Assembly: GCA_965200825.1 (NCBI GenBank)
Contig: OZ241385.1
Coordinates: 124,001 to 188,000 of the forward strand
Direction: 5' to 3'
From: Bin80 sp026709335
Lineage (GTDB): Bacteria; Bacteroidota; Rhodothermia; Rhodothermales; Bin80
DNA: 64,000 bases
A program made the translations under genes and the position numbers. Under the pieces are notes generated by a model. The model did no database searches, was not told the DNA's origin, and saw only the letters and a list, made by a program, of their open reading frames with translations. The stretch's first letter is position 1, and each line of letters starts with the position of its first letter. Shown one piece after another: positions 62,576 through 64,000 of this stretch.

Positions 62576-63790
62576 TTAGAGAAAAATTTCGGATCGATTA
62601 CAGTTTTTTAATAATTTTAGTACAAAAAACGCCATAAATCCAATTCCAACCGTTAATGCTGATTCATCAGGGTTGAAATCAGGGGAGTGAAGGTTTGATG
62701 AAGGCCCGACCCCAAGAATGTAGAGTAAGCTACTACATTGCTGAGAAAAATATGCAAAATCTTCACCTGCCATCCAGATTGGAAGTGCCATAACACTGGA
62801 TTCTCCTACATAAGCTGTGGCTATGTCAAGTGCCATTCGAGTGATCCTAGCATCATTGACGAGTGTGGGGAATCCTTTACGAATTTCTATGTTCGCGTGT
62901 GCCCCGTGAGCAGAGGCAGTGTTTGTAGCTACTTGCTTGATACGTTGATGTGCAATTTTACGCCAAGATTCATTCATGGTGCGGAACGTACCTTGAAGTT
63001 GAACCGAAGACGGGATCACATTGGTAGATCCTTCGGCTTCAACTCGTCCGATCGAAAGAACACTCGGGATATCTGCGGGGCTATTTCGACTGACAATGCT
63101 CTGCAAAGCAATGATTACGTGAGAAGTTGCAAGTACGACATCACCATCAAGCAGGTTGGGAGTAGCAGCGTGACCGCCCTTTGCTGTGATATCAATATAG
63201 AGTTCATCTGCACTGGCCATGAAGGTTCCAGATCGAAAACCAAGGGTTCCAGCTTTATGTGAGGGATGAACATGCTGCGCAATACAACAGGAGGGGGCTG
63301 GACCATACTCATTCGAATTCAGGACACCTTCACGAATCATGAATGATGCTCCACCGGGCAGTTTTTCTTCGGCAGGTTGAAAGACCAGCCGGATGGTGCC
63401 CGCAAATTTGTTACGTAAATCCTGTAGAATGAGTGCGGTACCAAGAAGAGATGCGGTGTGTAAATCATGTCCACATGCATGCATTATGCCTGCATTGTTG
63501 GATGCATAAGGCAGATCTGTTTGCTCATGGATTGGAAGTGCATCCATATCTGCACGCAGAAGGATTGTCGGTCCGGGCATCGTTCCTTGAATATGTGCAA
63601 CCACTCCTGTGCCTGCAATACCTGCAGAGTGTGGAATCCCTGCATCTTCAAGTTCCCGGCAGATTAATGCAGAAGTCGCATGCTCCCTAAATGACAACTC
63701 GGGATTGCGGTGTATTTCTCTTCGAATACGAACCACTCGAGGTTTGAGGGATTCGGCAACCTTCCGAATATGTTGTTTGAGACTATTCAT
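62576..63790 (-). CDS. M20 family amidohydrolase (hippurate/IAA-amino acid hydrolase-like)
   Basis: The 404-residue zinc hydrolase has RADMDALPIHEQTDLPYAS, the metal site MHACGHDLHTASLLGTA, VFQPAEEKLPGGASFMIREG, a dimerisation insert (SADELYIDITAKGGHAATPN) and AGEDFAYFSQQ. It cleaves N-acyl amino acids or peptides; the substrate is unknown. A DUF58 gene lies just upstream on the same strand. Confidence 0.93.
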   Translation of the reverse strand: MNSLKQHIRKVAESLKPRVVRIRREIHRNPELSFREHATSALICRELEDAGIPHSAGIAGTGVVAHIQGTMPGPTILLRADMDALPIHEQTDLPYASNNAGIMHACGHDLHTASLLGTALILQDLRNKFAGTIRLVFQPAEEKLPGGASFMIREGVLNSNEYGPAPSCCIAQHVHPSHKAGTLGFRSGTFMASADELYIDITAKGGHAATPNLLDGDVVLATSHVIIALQSIVSRNSPADIPSVLSIGRVEAEGSTNVIPSSVQLQGTFRTMNESWRKIAHQRIKQVATNTASAHGAHANIEIRKGFPTLVNDARITRMALDIATAYVGESSVMALPIWMAGEDFAYFSQQCSSLLYILGVGPSSNLHSPDFNPDESALTVGIGFMAFFVLKLLKNCNRSEIFL

Positions 63791-63795
63791 CCTAG

Positions 63796-64000
63796 CTAAT
63801 GCAGCATCTTACGCCGATTCAGATATGCCATAAGAGCCTTGTCATACGTAGCTCCGGTATCTAGTTCAACATAATCAATAGAATGTTTTAAGCACTGACG
63901 TTTGAGAGTTTCGGTAAGTTCACTCATTCGTTCTGTGTATGCTTTTCGCAACTGCCCAGGATGAAGAGAGAGTTCTGTACCAGACTCCATATCGCGTAAG
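63796..64000 (-). CDS. C-terminal end of a DUF58 protein, cut by window edge
   Basis: The frame is open at the window edge and reads LRDMESGTELSLHPGQLRKA, then YTERMSELTETLKRQCLKHS and DYVELDTGATYDKALMAYLN to the stop. This is the usual end of DUF58 proteins, often linked to MoxR ATPases. Only about 68 residues are visible, so the assignment is tentative. Confidence 0.65.
   Translation of the reverse strand, partial: LRDMESGTELSLHPGQLRKAYTERMSELTETLKRQCLKHSIDYVELDTGATYDKALMAYLNRRKMLH

Overview
The window is a stretch of a bacterial chromosome of moderate GC content, most probably from an uncultured member of the Rhodothermota/Balneolota-Bacteroidota side of the tree. This is an inference from gene content: a DUF4835 (PorD-like) protein, adhesin-like DUF4097 proteins, a TonB-receptor-like barrel with a carboxypeptidase-regulatory domain, a Tsx-like porin, menaquinone/ubiquinone methylation, and weak Shine-Dalgarno signals at many starts. 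Most of the DNA is ordinary housekeeping sequence: lepA (cut by the left edge), lepB, an L,D-transpeptidase, a TrkA-type potassium channel, xseA/xseB, alaS, def, an M23 peptidase, ubiE/menG, mrp, an Nfu protein, amt, a thiolase, an M20 amidohydrolase and a DUF58 protein cut by the right edge.

Four accessory regions stand out. (1) 10.8-15.2 kb and 28.1-29.5 kb hold four copies of a P-loop ATPase of about 385-400 residues. All share one frame, but three internal segments are assorted independently among the copies. Three copies are in tandem. One has a 2-nt frameshift. They are embedded in a conserved intergenic cassette with a CCTTCGAAGG palindrome, and flanked by decayed pieces of ATPase genes and of the neighbouring HAD phosphatase gene. 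(2) 17.9-19.5 kb is a complete 1.6-kb insertion sequence with perfect 21-bp inverted ends. Its right end abuts the 3' half of a YyaL-type gene whose 5' half is absent from the left flank. (3) 36.7-43.3 kb is a restriction-modification island. It holds a Type III-like methyltransferase interrupted at a 15-C homopolymer, its helicase/nuclease partner, a fused relic of a Type I hsdM-hsdS junction, and an IS1634-like transposase fragment. (4) 21.9-25.0 kb holds two repeat-built DUF4097 surface proteins. One has an exact-period internal duplication; the other has seven copies of an 8-bp repeat just upstream of its start.

Two complete partner-switching modules (SpoIIE-type phosphatase, RsbW-like HATPase, STAS antagonist) lie within 14 kb of each other (48.4-51.5 and 59.1-62.5 kb), both on the minus strand and in different gene orders. 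Iron-sulfur assembly (mrp, nfu), ammonium uptake and phosphate (Ppx/GppA) genes lie between them. One tRNA, Ser(CGA), sits 4 nt upstream of the start codon of a large peptidase-MA/propeller/barrel gene.

The best candidate for an undescribed system is the mosaic ATPase family. It has no obvious partner gene, shows signs of repeated duplication, gene conversion and decay, and carries two alternative C-terminal winged-helix-like modules on one core. Its function cannot be read from the sequence.
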